This document shows positions 32,087-45,060 of a DNA stretch of 64,000 bases, piece by piece. Under the pieces are notes generated by a model. It made no database searches, was not told the DNA's origin, and was given only the letters and a program-made list of their open reading frames with translations. The position numbers were made by a program, and so were the translations under genes. How positions within the stretch are numbered: the stretch's first letter is position 1; every line of letters begins with the position of its first letter. The DNA is from Daphnia pulex (Eukaryota > Arthropoda > Branchiopoda > Diplostraca > Daphniidae), in assembly GCF_021134715.1 (NCBI RefSeq), contig NC_060026.1, positions 2,790,001 through 2,854,000 of the forward strand. Reading direction: 5' to 3'.

Positions 32087-33425
32087 TACATAAAAAAATC
32101 AGAAATTTAATTCTGATTACTTTTTGTTTGAAGTGTTTTTCAAAAATATTGTAAATAACCCCTGCTATTAAAATATGTGACGTGTTTACACTATTCTCCT
32201 ACTGACTTCGAGAGAAAGTTATGACTGACCCGGACAGCCAGCGCACCAAGCGGATGCCCCAATTTTATTTTCAAGAATTAGCAGACGAAACGTCTAGCAG
32301 ACTACAGTTCGTAGACCTCTTATTTATAGATCATGATATAAGTATAAATTAGCAACCAACTATTTCGCCCAACCTCGTTTCAAGATGTAGCAACAACAAG
32401 GGCGACACTAGCGACATCTGGTAATAAGTTTTGAATCCTAAAGCGACAACTTAAGATTCAAAACTTATTACCAGATGTCGCTAGTGTCTCCCATGTTGTT
32501 GTTCTTTAATGGTGAAACGAGGCGAAATGAGCGAAACAAAATGTTGCTAATTTATACTTAAATAATTTATACACATATAGCAATCTATAGTATAGGATAG
32601 TATAGTAGCAATCTATTCTAAACAAGAACACAGACGACATCAAAATCTATGTAAACGACGAAGTAAACAAAACAAGCCACCTAGTGGTAAAATGTTGAGC
32701 TCATCCAACATTTTGAATTTTTGACGGCGCGACCTCTCAAAAATAGAAGCGAATTGCTCTTTCCGCTTTTACGAAGGGAATTGAAGGAAAACAAATGGGT
32801 GTAAAAGAGATTTGAGGGATTGAGGACTTATCCTTTAGAATAAATTTTTGCGTTTGATAACTGATTTCATTTCTGATTACTTAAATTTTCTTTTCCTTTG
32901 GCTTTCTAATGACCCTAATGACCCTCCTTTCTTCTTTGAGTCAAATCATGTGTCTATAGTCTATACTGAGTATCTCCCAGTCCGTAATTGCAAGAGTTTC
33001 GTAGTCCCTAGTCACCCATTTCGGGTTCTTTCCCATTGGAAGTCAGCGGTCTGTAAAAAGACTATCATTGGACTTCAAAGAAATTAACAAATCCCATCTT
33101 CGGACGTCGCCTTTTTTTTCTAACAAATTTCACTCGACCTTTATTGAAGCACCAACAGGGGACAAAACCTGATTTTAGAAATTAATAATGCTAAGCATTT
33201 TTTTCCTATAGTTCAAATTCAGCCTACAAAATAACAAAAAATATAAAATAAAATGAACTCGAAAAGGGTAGCATCCGGAATAAGTCTGGAAACAATTGAA
33301 AGCCTCTAATCTTTTATACCTTTCTTTCAAGGAACATACAGTTTGCATTTTAACAATGACCGTTCAAAAACAAAGAAAATAAATTACAACGAAAATGACT
33401 AGAAGCAAAGGGACTCTGGGATTAG
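32087..33425. other. Intergenic stretch containing one MITE
   Basis: Other than the inverted repeat at 32340-32559, no gene is supported. The far end (33120-33425) is probably the 3' untranslated region of EAR copy A, which is transcribed leftward. Confidence 0.35.
32340..32559. mobile_element. Short MITE (220 bp inverted repeat)
   Basis: The ends AAGTATAAATTAGCAAC and its reverse complement enclose a strong inner hairpin. In that hairpin GACACTAGCGACATCTGG and AATAAGTTTTGAATC (32404-32438) pair with 32454-32490 across a loop of about 15-20 bases. CGTTTC and GTTGTTG blocks also pair. There is no coding capacity, and the target duplication is unclear. Confidence 0.75.
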
Positions 33426-36400
33426 TTAATTAGTGGATATTTGACCAACAAATTGGGCACGGAACATTCTCAACGGGCCATAGGGCAATTCAGTAACGAT
33501 CGACGAGGTAACAGATAAGGCAAGCATCAATTTGGCGTCATTAGAAATCAGTTGAAGAAACTTCGCTCCGGGAACTCGGACTAGTGTCGTGTTGGAATTG
33601 CAAAAGGCCTCTCCAAACGTAGACGGAAACATTGTCAACACCGTTAGTCTGAAGAACCATTAATGTTAGACGCCCGTCCGGCAATCGAGAGAATTTAGCG
33701 TCGATGGGCTCAGAAAACGTGATTCTCTGTAATCTTGTCGGAGGTCCAACATAATTCAAACTAGGGATAGATTTGACAAACAGAATTGATTACATTGAAC
33801 TTGTTTACCCACTATTTCTTCTATATTACCTCCAAACAATAACTTGACCAGGAATGGCTGCCGGTTTAGAAGGTGCAACGGTGACCAAAAGACATTGAGC
33901 CTCGTTGCAGACACAATCCAAGGCAACTATCTGTAAGGTGACTATTGTTTTCCAGGGTTGAAACCATCCGCTTGTAACATTGAAATTCCAGACTGTAATG
34001 TGACCGTATCCTCGCTTTGCTACGCTTGCAATGGTCAGTAGAGGTAATCCCGTGCTGTCTGTAATGGTAACCGACTGTAACCTGCAAGAAAAATACTAGT
34101 ATTCTATCAACAGATAATTTTTAAAACTTATATCATACCAGTCGGCCATCAACAGTGGGTAAGCGCTGAAAAAAGTCGTAAGTTCCGTTAGACCCCAACG
34201 ATCGGCAATAAATAAGTGAATCAGATGTCAATTCAAGAAACAGGTAGCAAGAACTGTTGGAAAGCAAAAATGCAGTACCGCCAATAGGGAAATCGGTAGG
34301 GATTGTTTGCCTCGCAAGTTCGCCCGAAGCTTTGGGGGAAAAGATAAACGAATCGTGGCTTTCTTGTGAACTAGAACTGCGGTTCAGCCGTTCAGGGCTG
34401 TCACAGCAAAATCTTCAGCATCTCTGAGATATGCAACGCCACTTAACTCAACGCCCTTCATTAACGGGGAGGTTGATGAGCTGTAAAATAACTCTCCCAG
34501 CTCTTCATCATAGGAGCACAGTTCAATTTCGCCGCCTCGAGTTTCCCAGGCATAAATGTAATCCGCTGACCGTGGTATCGCTCCAGGTACTGTCATTTCT
34601 TCAAAGAACCTGAGTTCAACTGACTGACGTGAGACAACGCGCTTGATTTTCTGGACCAAAGAAGATAAGGAGCGTTGACGCATCTCTGGAGGAATAACAG
34701 GACTATCAGCGACGTGATGGGTAGCATTTAACGGTAGCGTAATAATATCGCCGATGGTAGAATTGGTGGAAGAATCTTGGAAATTCCTGGCAATCAAACT
34801 CGACAAAACCACTGGCTCTGAAAACACCATAATTGTATCACGTCGAACCTGGAAGATTGTTCAATTATTATTTCACTTATTTGAAATTTTAACATTAAAT
34901 AAAATTTACTAATTGATCGTAGAAATGTGGCAAGGAAATGCCGTCATATAATCCATTAACTTGAAGCTTCGTAAATTTCCCAGCCACTTTGAATCCTTCT
35001 GTTGATTGTTGATAAAGTGGTACTTGCTCACTTGAAAACAACATGTTGTGAGGAAGCAATGAAGAAAGTGACAGGGGTCCGTTCATCTCTTGCTGGTCGG
35101 AGAGAGTAAGCACATGATCACGGCTAACTGCGACGTTGTTAAGTGTACCATTCAAATTCAAAGGCTGTTGAAACACCAGGGATTCGAATTTTGCTCCTGG
35201 AAGTGTAAAGTTGCCTTTACGAAGCACAGCTCTCGAGGCCCAGTTTGATATGTCGAATGTTCCAACTGAACAATTGTTGCACACATCGATGGACCCTTGT
35301 ACTGAAAGTGTCTTCACAGATTTCTTGCCAGTTACCACATTTCCCCGATCGATTCTCATGAGAGTTGTGTTGACATCCACTTCGTTCAGCAAGCCGCTCA
35401 TGGTTACGTCTGATATTCCCAAAAAAGGAGTTATGTTAAACAAAATAAACGAAACCAAAATTGTCTCTTTAACAATTACTCGATGCGATGACATCCTGGA
35501 ACTTAATGGGATTTGAAATGTTCTGCTCCGTATCTCGGAGCAAAACAGCGTGCGTAATATGATTGACATCAATATTGTTTATCCGGGAACTGTTTAACGA
35601 CTCGACTGTGATGTTACTAGCTTGCAGAGATTGGAACCGATGAAAAGCGTTAATGCGTTGCTCAGGAAGAGACGAGAGTTTGACTGATCGTCGATTCAAA
35701 TCCGTGAAATTCACCTTGTTAACTATTCTCTGCAAAGTCGAAACAATATTATTCTCGTAATTCATTTCAAACGTGTGCTGCTTCATTAGAATTACCTGTG
35801 AGAGAACTCCATTCATAATGACATCTTTAAACTTCTGTTGAGGCTTGATGTCAACATTAGCTTCTTTGAGCCATAGATGACGTGTTGTTTCACCAAGCAT
35901 TAGATCATTGACCTTTGATGTGTTCAGTTTGGTATCTCGCTTCATTAATACATTACCTAAAGTCGATCATGCTTAGGGCATTTCACAAAAAATTGTAAAT
36001 AAACGGTATTACCTTAAACGATCCATTTCGAGGTTTGGGGAGGTATCGGGTTCTGACACACTTGCTTTGGATCCACACTATTCAGATCTTTTACCACGCG
36101 AAGCGAGTCTGAAACGAGGGGCCCAGCGAACGATTTAACACCCGAAATAGTTCGATGAACATCAGAGTCTTTCAGAACGAGTTCTTCAGTGACATTATGT
36201 CCTTGAATAAGGCCTTCCACTTTCAGGTCATCTATAACAATATGATCTAAAAAGAAACACAAATGAATATGTTACATATTAGCTTCAGATAAAGAGTATA
36301 GATGAATATTATGAGAAATACCAAATTTAAGGGAGGAAAACTCTTTAAGGTCATTAATACGAACTGCATCTTGGAGCAATACGTTCAAATCGACACCGTT

Positions 36401-39400
36401 CACCATCCAAGAATCTTGTCGAAAGTCACCTACATCCAGCGATCCTCGAACTTCAACATTACCGGATAAATTTTGATTTACTCCATAGCGTAGCCAGTTC
36501 AATGGAGCATTGCTGTTTGAACACTCCATCGATATTACCTAAATTTTAGATCTTTTTTGAAGATGATCCGCAACTCATTTTTACATACAAACTTACCATT
36601 TACGACTATTCCATTGGTGAAAACCGTTCCGTTCAGCACTATGTCGGAATAAAGGGTAGCAGGTTGATGGACCAAAACTACATCCACCAGACGTTTAATG
36701 TTAAGATTTTCCATCGCTACTATTTCGGCATTTTGAGCAGTAAGAGAAATTAAGACTTTTCTGTGAAATAATAGTTTGATGTTCTCCTGTAACAACAAAA
36801 TTATGATTTTTCAGTTAAAATGTAAGCTAAATGAGAACTAGCGATTTTTTAATATTTAAAAAACTTACCAGTTTTAAGGACTGTATCACTTTTCCAGGAA
36901 CTCATATCCACATCATTAAATAAACCAGCTACGTTTAGTGTGTCAGCAAACCAATTTCCTTCGATGTGTAACTTTTGGAAGTGCTTACTGCCAGTCAACA
37001 CAGTATGACGAACGAACGAACGAAACAAGTTGCGAGTTCTGGGCCTTGATCCTGTGGAAAATGTTGGAATTTAATCGCTGCAACATGAAAATGAAAATGA
37101 AAACGTCTGAATTACTTGACTATGTCGACGTCATTCTTTATGAGCAAGGCGCCCGGAAGCATCTGGTCACCATCAATTTTCAGAGATCTCTTCCACAAGT
37201 CTCTCAAATCATAACCATTAAGGGTATACAGGAGCGTGAAAGTATGATTCATCGATACCGGATTGCTGAACTCCTTTCGACCATTAAAATCGAATGGGAT
37301 TCTTCTATCTTTGGTAATAAAATCAGACACAAGCACCCCATCCAATTTTACGGGGGTTAGATCATCGCTGATCTAAGATGGAAAAAGAAATCGTAATTGA
37401 AGATTTAAGTTTGATCAAAGAAATCAAGTTGTTTCTTACCCTGACATTGTCCTTGAAAGTTATCGACCTAAGTGGTGGGAAATCTTTTGTTGACAACAAA
37501 ATTCCGTTTTCTTCCAGCATCTGAATGCCAACACCTTCCGTGTCATTCACAGAAAGAGGCTTTTCAAACGTGACATCTCCTTGTACTGCCACAGAATCTG
37601 TAAGAATTTGACACAAAAAAGTGATAAGACATCGTTTTAACGGTGATCAAAATTTAAAGTCAGACCGTAGGTAAGTAATTCTTCAGTGTGTCCGTACAGG
37701 CTGCTGTTTGTTGTAAAAACATCCATTGGGCGTTGATTGAACGTCTTAGAGAAAATGTCCCAATTTGAATTGAGATTTTCGAATCTTTTTTTTCCAGTGA
37801 CCACCTTGGAAACAGAAATGTGGTGAGTAGACAAAATAAGCCATACTATTCCGTTCCTACCTGTTTTTGAATGCTTGATTTCTTGAATAAGTTAGTCCCC
37901 CAACTACCGTTCGTTACACGCATGTCGTCAATGTTCTCGGTGACTGTTAAGCGAACCATCGTTGCGTCTTGAGTGAGTTGCAACTTTTTAAATTTCAGTT
38001 GATCGTTTTTGCCAACAGAAACGAAATCTGCCGGAAACTGTTTTCCATTTAACGAACCATTCAGAACGGCTCGCCCAAGGTGAGCATTAAGGTATCCGTG
38101 GATGCCTATAAAAATAACAAATGGAAAGGAATAAATTAAGAACTCGATCAGCTTCTACTCAGCTTATTAATGTAAACGTCTACCTGTGACAACTTGATCT
38201 CCAGCTAATTTCATTGAATTACTTTCCAAAGTTGTGAGGTTGATTTGATTGATTATTCCATTTAGATTAAGCTTGGAAACGGAAAGTGACGAGAAGAATT
38301 TTGGCTGAAGCAAAGTGAAATTCCCTGTTTGAAATGGCGTTTTGGTATAAATGACTAATATTTCTTCCGTTAATAGAATGGGCCTTCAGATTTTTAAGAT
38401 GAACATCGGTAGTCTTCAGCGTCCCTAAAACAGAAAAAATAAATATTTAGCTGAGATAATTTAATAAATTGGCATTTATGTGATCGACTTACAGTTAAGA
38501 TGTTGAATGCCTTGCCGTAAAAGTAAAGAATTAGGTGAAATCTCGCGTTCGTCAACCAGTCCTTTGACGCCGAGATGGCCATTCACAAGCAAATTTCCTT
38601 CAATTCTAATTTTGTCTGGGAAATTAAGATCCTCGTCCACTGTGATGTATTCTTTGATTTCACGGCCGGATAAGGAAACTGTTGGGTGTCCATTGCGAAT
38701 TTCGAGACGCTTTGTTTTGAGAGAAGAAATTGGCTTGTCGGAGTCTATGACGGCCTGATGGTAGGTATCCGCGATATCAACGGAGTTGATGGTTTTTGCG
38801 GTAACATTTTCAAAAACACATCCTTCAGATAGTTTATCCGAGCCTCGACATGTGCTTACGAGGGATTTGAAATGAACGTTTCCTATAGAAAAGAAATATT
38901 AGTTGTTAAACAAATAGTAAGTGAATCAAGAGAAGAAATATTATATACCATGAATGACATAATCGCCGTTTGTTCGCATGGCTTGTTTAAAGCGCTTCGC
39001 CAATGCCTGAAGTTTTACGCCTAGCTGTTCCATTTTATTACTAAGTCTTTTCAGCTGGATCACTTGAGTAGCTCCCAATCTCAACATATTTGATTTCAGT
39101 ACCATCTAATAATTAGACGCTCATTTTAACAATGCAAAATGTTTACATCGCATTGAAGTACACACTCACCTGGTTAGTCCAGACGTGACCAGCTTTCAAA
39201 GAACTGAAATCGACCTTGCCCAACTGGATAACAGTGTCATTCTTCTTAACGGCACGTGGATACAATTCTGTTATGAGCCTCAAGGGATCAACTTCAAGTT
39301 CAGATCTCAGTTGATGACATGTTGACATGCCCTTTGAGTAAACGGTAGATAGGGTGGCGTTTAATTGATGAGAGAATTTTAGTGAAAACAAGTTGTCATT

Positions 39401-42322
39401 GTAGGATTTTGCTGGATTAGAGTTTGCAACAGCTAAAAGACGACGCAGAAAAAAAACACCGGTTAGTATTTTTCCTCTTTGATCATCTAAATAAATATTA
39501 ATACTTATAAAAGTCTCCTTATTCATCTTCAGAGTTCCAAGAGTGTTGATTCCAGAACCGAGAGCGAAGCTGGAATACTGGACGACACTTACAAAGCGCC
39601 ATCCATTGTATTGATAAACATCTACCCCCCACCATGTGGAAAATATTAAAGCCGATTTTCCACCGTTCTCCTAATACATTGAAATGCTCAAATGATGAAT
39701 CATTTACTTTGAATTTCACAAAAACAAAATTACCTGAAAAGCAAGGCATCCCGTCGTTTTACTGTCAATAGCAATAGACTGAAACGGTTCGAACCTTTCG
39801 CCAATAAATTTATAAACATGCGATGTGGCATCGTTATTGGCCTTTCCTGTGGAATCTGAGGTTAACCGGATCAGAAGTTATTAACATTAATACGTGGCAT
39901 TTCCTTAATTGAATCTGTCATACCGAAAGCAAGCCTATTCACAACCACGAGGAAGTGGAGGGTATTCAGTCCCGTACCAATGTCTAGGAAGCACAAATCA
40001 GATGCACCCTTGGTTGGCAAAAGCTGCAATAGTTTATACATTTTTGAGCCAAGATCATATCGAAGAATTTCAGTGGGGACATCTTCAGCCACTAAAATTT
40101 AAAAGACAGGGAATTTAATTTAGTTGGAAACGTAAAGTCATTTCAATCTGTACCTGTTTCGTTAGGGTAATTGGCAACAGCTAAATAGTGCTTGGAAAAT
40201 ATGCGGAAGTGTCGGATCGCCTTCGGAAAGTGTGTCTCGATTTCGCCGCACCGATCAAAATAGCCTCCACTAGCACAGTAGATATACGACTTTGCCCAGT
40301 AGCTTTCAATTCCTCTAAAATCCCGATTCTTGCCGTTACAAATAGCGACGTGTGGAATTCCAAACTGTTCCCTATTCAAGACGAAAACAAATAATTATAA
40401 GATGGATTTGGTTTTGAATGCAATTAATAGTAGACAACCAAGTAGTGATGCAAGTGGGATCTTCACTGCGAAGCGCTTCTCTTCTGTTGGCGCTGATGGT
40501 CCCATTACTGGCGAAGTTAATGGTGTAAACTGAAGATCCAGTCCGTTTGTGTGGGTATTTGGCTGGGGTTTTCTCCAAAACGACTATACGAATGACGTCA
40601 TTAGTGCGGACGACCTCACAATCGAACGCCTGGCGGGTCGGAAGCGTTTCGAGTAATTTTTCACATCCGTTTAACTGTAAAAAAAAAATGATTAGACCTT
40701 GCGCAAAAAAAAAGCAGAGTACTTTAAAAATATTTATACCGCAGAAAATGAGCAAATTTCTGTGTTGTTTTCCACCGCATTGGTAGCAATCACAGCGTAC
40801 CAATTTTCAACATTTTGGAAAACCTTGAATTGTTGTGCAGCTTTCGGACAGCTCCGGAAATTCTTGAAGCCTTGTACCACCCAAATATCTTGAAAGAAAA
40901 TCACATATATATGTTTAGTCCAACTGAAGTACTGAACATTATTTTCAATTGTTATCAATAAAATGCAACTTTTCTTCAGATTAAATAAAAGCGGCAACAA
41001 CGCATCTTACGTCAATTGAAAACGTAAACAAGACTACAAAAAAACGAGAATTTTGATGGATTCAAACAGTGATGTAGAAAATAATATAGAGCTCCAGCTT
41101 TCTGAGCTGGAAATGCTGGGTTCTATGTTTCCAAACAAGGGCGAGCTTGAGCTTATTGATCCTGGAGTTATTTCTGTTTTTTGTCGGGTAAACTAGGAAG
41201 AGACATAGTTCCAAAACTGGAATACAACATCAATCTTAATATTATGGAGGTAAGAATATTTGAAACAGAGAGAAATATTTCTTTAAACTGTCATCCATTT
41301 ACAGGCAAAGGTCAATGTAAGTGTATCACTTCCTAATTCCTACCCAAGTACACCAGCTCAAATATCGGTGCACAGTGGGCACCTAGGAAGAACTAATCAC
41401 AATGGGATCAATTTGGAACTCTGAAGTTTTTAACATACATTGGAGCCAGGATCAATCTATATTGGTTCAGTAGTAGAATGGGTAAAGGATAATCTTCCTG
41501 CTTACTTGACCTTCCTAGAGGGAGATATTCTAGCCCCTATGTCCAAAACTGAAGACAAGAAAACTTTCAGAATGTGGATTCATTCTCACCACATTTACAG
41601 CAAGTCAAAAATGAAGAATATTGAAGACTGGGCTAAATAATTAAATATCACTGGTTTCTTTTTACCTGGGAAACCTGGCTTAATGTGTGTGGAAGGATTG
41701 GAAACAAATTGCAACATATGGTGGCAAAGGGTAACATTTTGAAAAATCTAAAAAATCTTGCACACAATGAAACCTAGATTTTTTCTAGATTCGTGCACTA
41801 AACTAGCAGAAGATTTCCTGTATATTAGAAGAACATGACAAAGTCCAGAAATTTCAAAATTTCTCCAATATTGCAGATATCAAAGCCTCATCAGATTCCT
41901 CAGGCATGAAAGCATTCTTAAACTATTTAGAGGAACATCATAGCTCACATGTTTTCAAAGAATACTTTGGTTTTGATGGGAAATAAACAGCAGCTTGTAC
42001 AGACTAGATTTGTCATTACTCACCACTGTGATCCATATAAAGTTTCCCTGAATCAATTTGCCTAGGGTTTCGAATATGGCTTAATTTCTTTAGCTGATCT
42101 GCTGTCGAAGGAAAGAGAGCTGCTGTGTTGAATTTTTCAGAACCTTACAAAATGAAAAGTGACAAGGTTAAAATTTATCAGGGAAATCAAACAAACCTTT
42201 CATGTACCTGTAATTGCATGATTCGAATCCTGCCTTAGAGGACTTTGACTCAGACCCGACACGATAAAACCAAAAATAGGAAGTACGTAATAAAGCAGTG
42301 CCTTGGAAAAGGCTTTGACCAT
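33426..42322 (-). pseudogene. Large secreted EAR-repeat protein gene, copy A, with frameshifts
   Basis: Exon 1 (42208-42322) encodes a signal peptide, MVKAFSKALLYYVLPIFGFI. Exon 2 is 42024-42143 and exon 3 is 40740-40888. The first third has EAR/EPTP-like repeats (SYIYCASGGYFDRCG then FPKAIRHFRIFSKHYLAVAN; LLPTKGASDLCFLDIG). The remainder is many about 50-residue repeats of the type GxLNxVDVN...V.TGKK, probably a beta-rich rod. A final EAR-like stretch (TTLVRVPGAKFLQLISND) ends near 33426. Lesions: a 2 bp deletion near 38327 relative to copy B, a 1 bp shift near 34384, and a 2 bp shift near 33620 where VYVWR and EAFCNSNTT lie in different frames. Extracellular adhesive or eggshell-type proteins of arthropods are possible relatives. 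I cannot name an orthologue. Confidence 0.65.
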
Positions 42323-42705
42323 GTTGAAGAAGCCTTTCCGTTTTTTGGTGACTAATTAATAGCCACGTGATGTTAGTCCACAAACGAATACATATACCAG
42401 AAACACGACTGAATTCAAGCACTCCCACTTCTTGTGATTTTTCTTTAAGTTCCGCAAAACGTGTTCTTTTTAGACGAAAAGTTCTAAGGAAAAGGAAACT
42501 TAAAATGTGCAGGGGGCGAGTTATTCAACTGCAGATCCGACCCAACCTGCACCTCTGCTACAGCACAACCAGACGTGTTGTAATTGACAGGAACGATTTA
42601 TTGTTTCCATTTCTAGCCTTGATCCCTCTTCCCCTGGCTGCCTGATTTTTCATTTTCTTTTTTTTTTTTTTTAATTAAAAAACAAAAAAAAACAAACAAA
42701 CAATT
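35934..42705. repeat. Segmental duplication unit A (partner 50013-56725)
   Basis: Starting at ATCTCGCTTCATTAATAC and ending in a poly-T/poly-A rich stretch, this block is repeated in the same orientation about 14.03-14.08 kb downstream. It includes most of the EAR gene, its signal-peptide exon and the intronic RWDD2 pseudogene. Identity varies along its length. Confidence 0.95.
41056..41986 (+). pseudogene. RWDD2 pseudogene, copy A, inside an EAR-gene intron
   Basis: It starts MDSNSDVENNIELQLSELEM and contains LGSMFPNKGELE of the RWD domain, then VSVSLPNSYPSTPAQISVHS, then MWIHSHHIYSKSKMKNIEDW and LNITGFFLPGKPGLMCVEG, and ends FLNYLEEHHSSHVFKEYFGF. That is the full order of RWD domain-containing protein 2. 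In-frame stops (after FCRVN, after EDWAK) and frame changes make it non-coding. One short intron (after ATTATGGAG) appears retained, so it is not a fully processed copy. It lies antisense to the EAR gene between exons 2 and 3. Confidence 0.85.
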
Positions 42706-43667
42706 CGATTAATCTAATAAATTTGAATGGCTAATATTACCATATTGTTTATTAAGAAATTTTTTAAAATTTAGATTTGTCATATTTTTGTCTTTCATTT
42801 TATCATAGTCCGCATTATTGACGAGAACGATAGGGTTCTAATTTCTTCTAAATAAAAAAAGCATTTGCAATTGTTTAATTATTAAAGAATTACGTAATTT
42901 CAAATTCCAATTACAAACGCAAAGGAATCGTGGGAGACTATATAGCACTGCCGACTTATTCGAAAGGTTTTATTTTTAAAAGCCTTTTTGGTTATAAAAT
43001 AGTTGGCATTCTATTCTTCGTGTTGGTCTCTGAACAATTAGTCAAATTTTCCCGATTAAATAATGCGAAGAGTCCCTTTTTTTCGTAGCAACTTTTTCTA
43101 GTTTAGCCATATGTAGTTCAGTGCCATTAGATTCCCAGGAAAGATAGCTTTATGCAAATAGTAGTACATGGCCGTTGGCCGGTTTCATCCTTTACTACCT
43201 TTAACGGCCGTCTGAAAGGCTATCTGGTTGCCGAGCTGCTGAAAATTAGTAATTAGATGCCAATTCGTTTTCTTTGCCAAGAATCAAATCCGTACGAAAG
43301 ATGGGACCAAAAATCATTGACTCCCAAACATAAAAGCTTCGGGTATTTTAAATTAAGTCTTCGCTCGTAGCTCGTGAACTGACTTTGATAAACATAATTA
43401 TTTTGAAAAATAACGAATTGCATTAACATATAATAAAACCGGTTGTCTGGAGACGGAACGAAAAAGAAAATAGCCATCAGGGTATAGTTGAATCGGGGCA
43501 ATAACGGGTCCAAGAATTTCGAAAATGATTATAAAACTATGGTAGATATTTCAGCAGATTAAATTTGGCTCGAAATTTGGTTACATGCCCACTCCTCGAA
43601 TGGAGATGGAACGAAGAAGCGGACAGGTCGACACGCATAAATTTATTCTTGATTTGGTAGCCACTTC
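42706..43667. other. Intergenic stretch
   Basis: AT-rich with no gene supported. A short inverted motif GGCCGTTGGCCGG occurs near 43170. The right end holds the promoter of the cathepsin-propeptide gene. Confidence 0.35.
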
Positions 43668-43708
43668 TATATAAAAAGGGAGCTTGCTAGATTTTCTCGA
43701 TCAGTCGG
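43668..43708 (+). promoter_or_regulatory. TATA box and initiator
   Basis: TATATAAAAA at 43668-43677 is followed about 33 bases later by TCAGTC at 43701-43706, the arthropod initiator consensus. A 5' untranslated exon then ends at a GTAAGA donor near 43725, and the coding exon starts after TATAG at 43796. This is a clean focused promoter, unlike the housekeeping genes nearby. Confidence 0.75.
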
Positions 43709-43818
43709 ATCGGATCAGTTTCTGGGTAAGACTTGAGTGAATTCTATTTTTGCACATTCGTGTCGTAACGATCAAATTTAGTTAATATTCTATAGGTCAT
43801 AAAACTAGCGCAGCCACA

Positions 43819-44492
43819 ATGAGGTTGCTGTTTGTGTTTGTAGTTATTGCCACCGTCGTAACTGTCATTAAAAGCTATTCCGAGGATGACCACTGGAAAG
43901 ATTTCAAGGTAAACAAGCCTATCCCAAAAGACAAGCTTTTGGTTAAGTTTAATTATTAGAAACCGATATCTAGGGAATTCTCTGACCATTCTATTAGGCG
44001 TTTCAAATTGACTTGATCATTAAATATATTTCAAATGCAGAAAAAACACAAAAAAGATTACAGACCTTCTTCTGACGGGGGTAAAAACGATAAAACCAGG
44101 AAAGAACTTTTCCGGGCCAGAGATAAGCAAATCAAGAAGCACAACAGCGAAAAGGCTGGAACCTTTCGAAAGGAACACAATCAATTCTCCGACCTGGTAA
44201 GAGAGATAAAGTATTCGTTTGTCAGCAGAGATTTAAATTCATTGCGCTAATAATCGATTACGTTTTGGTATTTTCTTTTCTTCAGTGGCCGTTGGAGTTG
44301 AGAAGTTATCTCGGTGTCAATGCCACTGCAGTTCCATCCCTGGCGTTTATGAGTTCCGTTAGCGTTGACCTGGAAAGTCGTGCAGTCCGTCGTGCAGTCC
44401 TTCCACGCGGAGTCTCCAGAATACTCGCGACATTTACAAACCGGTTCCTTATTATTGCGACTTTTCACTTTTGGGAGTGTGGTAGGGGGTAA
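43819..44492 (+). CDS. Secreted cathepsin-propeptide (I29) inhibitor-like protein
   Basis: Coding exons are 43819-43908, 44041-44196 and 44286-44492. A signal peptide (MRLLFVFVVIATVVTVIKS) is followed by HWKDFKKKHKKDY, ELFRARDKQIKKHN and KEHNQFSDLWPLELRSYLG. This matches the ERFNIN/GNFD-type cathepsin propeptide inhibitor domain I29. No papain-like protease domain follows: the third exon runs to a stop with no QCGSCW motif. Family knowledge: stand-alone I29 proteins such as CTLA-2 and Drosophila crammer inhibit cysteine cathepsins. The last 45 residues (SVSVDLESRAVRR...) are unrelated to the protease and may be a frame-changed remnant of one. Confidence 0.75.
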
Positions 44493-45060
44493 TGTACGTT
44501 GTCTTTGTAAAAAAAAGCGCCAGGTTCATCTTTTATTCGAGAATCATACAAACGGGAAACTCTCGGTGGCAAAAGTGACGTCACGACGCCTCCTCATGTA
44601 AATGTCTCACAAGTTTTTGTTCAAAATGTTGGAAACTAGTTCGGGTGTTCCGACTAAGTGTACATTCGGATAAAACATGGAAACAACACTTTCCCGCCGC
44701 AGCTTCATTATTTTCTAGCTCAAAGGGATTTGACAATCGATTGAAAATTTCCAACGCATCTTTCACCACATTACTTATCCGCCGTTGAGAATAAAAGACC
44801 GAGCTTTGTGCCTAATAGAACAGGAATTAAGTGCTCTCCAATCAACCAAACGATAATTGCGGCTTCTAAAGAGCATATTGTGAATAACGATAAGTCGTAA
44901 AAGCTTTCCTACCTTCAAAGGGCGTGCTTGGCTGCATCGTTAAAAAAACAAACAATTGAGATCACTTGATATACTCGTTTCTAGGCGAAGACGAACCGCA
45001 GTCTTTAACACGCTACGACCGACCTCATTTGTATTGATAGACCTGTGAGAACAAAGTCTG
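44493..45060. other. Intergenic stretch between convergent genes
   Basis: It lies between the 3' ends of the I29 gene (+) and PTCD3 (-). No coding feature is supported. Confidence 0.4.

Noticed and set aside
39500-42500. EAR gene as a bacterial-type adhesin acquired by transfer
   Set aside because: It has many spliceosomal introns, a eukaryotic signal-peptide exon and composition like its neighbours.
44350-44600. A papain-like protease domain after the I29 propeptide
   Set aside because: No frame shows the QCGSCW active-site block or downstream His/Asn motifs.
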